Source: Clostridia bacterium
Lineage (GTDB): Bacteria > Bacillota_E > RBS10-35 > JAJYVN01
DNA: 6,238 nt
NCBI GenBank assembly: GCA_027335545.1
Contig: DAHWHV010000186.1
Location: 1-6,238, forward strand
Direction: 5' to 3'
The notes under the pieces were generated by a model. The model was not told the DNA's origin. It searched no databases and saw only the letters and a list, made by a program, of their open reading frames with translations. How positions within the stretch are numbered: the first letter of the stretch is position 1; every line of letters begins with the position of its first letter. Of the stretch, positions 5,422 to 6,238 are shown one piece after another. The translations under genes and the position numbers were made by a program.

Positions 5422-5540
5422 TAGCCCGCGGTTTTCCGGCATTCTCGACCCCGCGGCTGCAACCTCCCGCGGTTCGTTGGAACGTGGTGCCTGGGAACCG
5501 TGGCGCCGAGTGCCCCTCGGGAGACGCCCGCCGGTCCACC

Positions 5541-5601
5541 CCTGTCCGGTTGCGCCCGCTTGCGGCGGCCCGAGCCCGGGACAGGTTTGCGCCCGCTGCG
5601 G
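5541..5601. repeat. Paired direct repeat flanked by inverted repeats
   Basis: TTGCGCCCGCT occurs at 5550-5560 and again at 5587-5597, each followed by a GCGG-type end (TGCGG, GCGG). The first copy is preceded by CCTGTCC (5541-5547). The second is preceded by its reverse complement GGACAGG (5579-5585). So a duplicated 15-base stretch is set around a 7-bp inverted repeat. It may be regulatory, a folded leader, or a chance product of GC-rich DNA. Confidence 0.35.
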
Positions 5602-5661
5602 GGTGCGCCGCGGGGTGTGGCCCCTGGCGCCGGTCGCCGTGGGACCGGGCCCGTGCCCCGC

Positions 5662-5685
5662 ACGAACGGACCCCGCCGCGTTCGT
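5662..5685. promoter_or_regulatory. Inverted repeat ACGAACG-N10-CGTTCGT upstream of the DUF1707 gene
   Basis: ACGAACG (5662-5668) and CGTTCGT (5679-5685) form perfect 7-bp arms around a 10-base spacer, ending exactly where the putative -35 begins. The same heptamer occurs twice in overlap (5265-5275) just before the isomerase ribosome site. This is operator-like in arrangement; no regulator is identified. Confidence 0.38.
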
Positions 5686-5714
5686 TTCGTTGCCGTTACG
5701 CCCTGCCGTATACA
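5686..5714 (+). promoter_or_regulatory. Possible promoter for the DUF1707 gene
   Basis: TATACA (5709-5714) is a fair -10 (four of six) and stands out in this GC-rich DNA. TTCGTT (5686-5691), 17 bp upstream, is a poor -35. A start of transcription near 5721 would give a leader of about 65 bases. Confidence 0.3.
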
Positions 5715-5784
5715 TGGAGTGGGGCACGGGCTATCGTGGGGGAAGGACCCTGGGGGCGATGCCGTGGGGCGGGGGGCGGTGGCG

Positions 5785-6216
5785 GTGACTCAGCCGGGCG
5801 GCCTGCGGGTGGGGGATGCCGAGCGCGAACGGGTGGTGGCCGCGCTGCAGCGCCACTACCAGGCGGGGCGGCTCACCGTGGGCGAGTTGGAGGAGCGCAC
5901 GCGCCGGGCGTTCGCCGCCCGGACGGAGGGGGACCTGGACGCCGTCCGGGGCGATCTCCCGCCGGAGGCCCCGGCGCCCGCGCCGGCCCCCGTCGTCTCC
6001 GCTGGCGTGGGTGGGCGGACCCCCTTCCGCCCCTGGCTCAACTACGGCGTGGCGGCGGCCGGGATGGTGGGCGTGTGGGCCCTCAGCGGCCGGGGGTACT
6101 TCTGGCCGGCGTGGCCGATGCTGGGGTGGGGACTGGCGCTGGCCTCCGGGCGCCGCGGCCCTTGGGGCCGTCGCTGCGGGGAGCGGCGGAGCAGGCGCGC
6201 CGCGCGGTTGCGCTAG
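5785..6216 (+). CDS. DUF1707 (SHOCT-like) protein with two predicted membrane segments
   Basis: About 143 residues. Residues 9-61 are a DUF1707 domain: RVGDAERERVVAALQRHY, then QAGRLTVGELEERTRRAFAA, then RTEGDLDAVRGDLP. This compact helical module is found near the N terminus of many small membrane proteins, chiefly in actinobacteria. An Ala/Pro linker (62-73) leads to a hydrophobic half, with likely membrane segments at about 87-100 (NYGVAAAGMVGVWAL) and 105-120 (YFWPAWPMLGWGLALA), then an Arg-rich tail that should face the cytoplasm. The molecular role of DUF1707 is unknown to me. In-frame GTG codons at 5764, 5779 and 5785 could all start it. I chose 5785 because GGGGGG lies about eight bases upstream and the protein then begins just before the conserved domain. 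Only 22 bases follow its stop. Confidence 0.8.
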   Translation: MTQPGGLRVGDAERERVVAALQRHYQAGRLTVGELEERTRRAFAARTEGDLDAVRGDLPPEAPAPAPAPVVSAGVGGRTPFRPWLNYGVAAAGMVGVWALSGRGYFWPAWPMLGWGLALASGRRGPWGRRCGERRSRRAARLR

Positions 6217-6238
6217 TCGCGGCGGGGCAGGAGTGCCC

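Larger units (their letters stand above)
5250..5784. other. Divergent intergenic region, repeat-rich, no convincing gene
   Basis: This 535-bp stretch separates the isomerase gene (minus) from the DUF1707 gene (plus). It holds the 14-bp tandem repeat, the 20-bp palindrome, the paired direct repeat, the ACGAACG inverted repeat and the possible promoter listed separately. Open frames cross it on both strands but are low-complexity. One plus-strand frame (GTG at 5408 to a stop at 5788) contains an ACGG...VCARCG zinc-ribbon-like patch that coincides with the duplicated TTGCGCCCGCT sequence, so I treat it as probably accidental. Confidence 0.5.

Noticed and set aside
5425..5472. Three copies of CCCGCGG (5425, 5450, 5466)
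   Set aside because: Spacing is irregular (25 and 16), and CCGCGG is common throughout such GC-rich DNA, so no repeat structure is claimed.
5479..5498. Two GGAAC motifs resembling ECF sigma -35 elements
   Set aside because: No CGTC-like -10 occurs 15-18 bases downstream of either copy.
5408..5788. Zinc-ribbon-like frame in the intergenic region
   Set aside because: The Cys spacing is irregular (C-x5-C before the CxxC), no ribosome site precedes it, and the motif coincides with a DNA duplication.

Overview
The window is very GC-rich (mostly about 70-75% by eye), with GTG starts and long spurious open frames on the antisense strand. Gene content fits a high-GC bacterium such as a high-GC Firmicute, an actinobacterium or a related soil or thermophile lineage. 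DUF1707 is commonest in actinobacteria but not exclusive to them, so I cannot fix the taxon from sequence alone. I see no tRNA, rRNA, CRISPR array or intact insertion sequence.

Layout. (1) 2-1285, plus: an MFS exporter of the MFS_3 type, cut by the left edge and carrying an odd arginine-rich C-terminal tail. (2) 1286-1499: convergent spacer with weak hairpins. (3) 3203-1500, minus: the highlight, one protein joining an ECF-type RNA polymerase sigma factor (residues about 1-190) to a nearly full-length ABC-type solute-binding domain (about 205-567). No signal peptide or transmembrane helix separates them, so the binding domain should be cytoplasmic. The simplest reading is a one-component, ligand-gated sigma factor. 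(4) 3204-3900: a 17-bp interrupted palindrome, a gene-like fragment with no stop of its own, and a 300-bp island at about 53% GC (160 of 300 bases counted, 3601-3900) with a possible small Cys-rich ORF. (5) about 4308-3868, minus: an ASCH-domain protein. A perfect 12-bp-stem hairpin sits just upstream, and its tail runs into the low-GC island. (6) 5249-4488, minus: a TIM-barrel sugar isomerase of the hydroxypyruvate isomerase family with a clear ribosome binding site. (7) 5250-5784: a 535-bp divergent intergenic region with a degenerate 14-bp tandem repeat, a 20-bp palindrome, an inverted repeat and a possible promoter. (8) 5785-6216, plus: a DUF1707 protein with a hydrophobic, membrane-type C-terminal half.

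How the parts may work together is inference. The isomerase and ASCH genes are co-oriented and could share a transcript interrupted by the hairpin. The sigma/solute-binding fusion could sense a sugar or similar small molecule inside the cell and switch on genes for its use. No ABC permease, anti-sigma factor or evident target operon lies within the window, so its ligand and regulon stay unknown.
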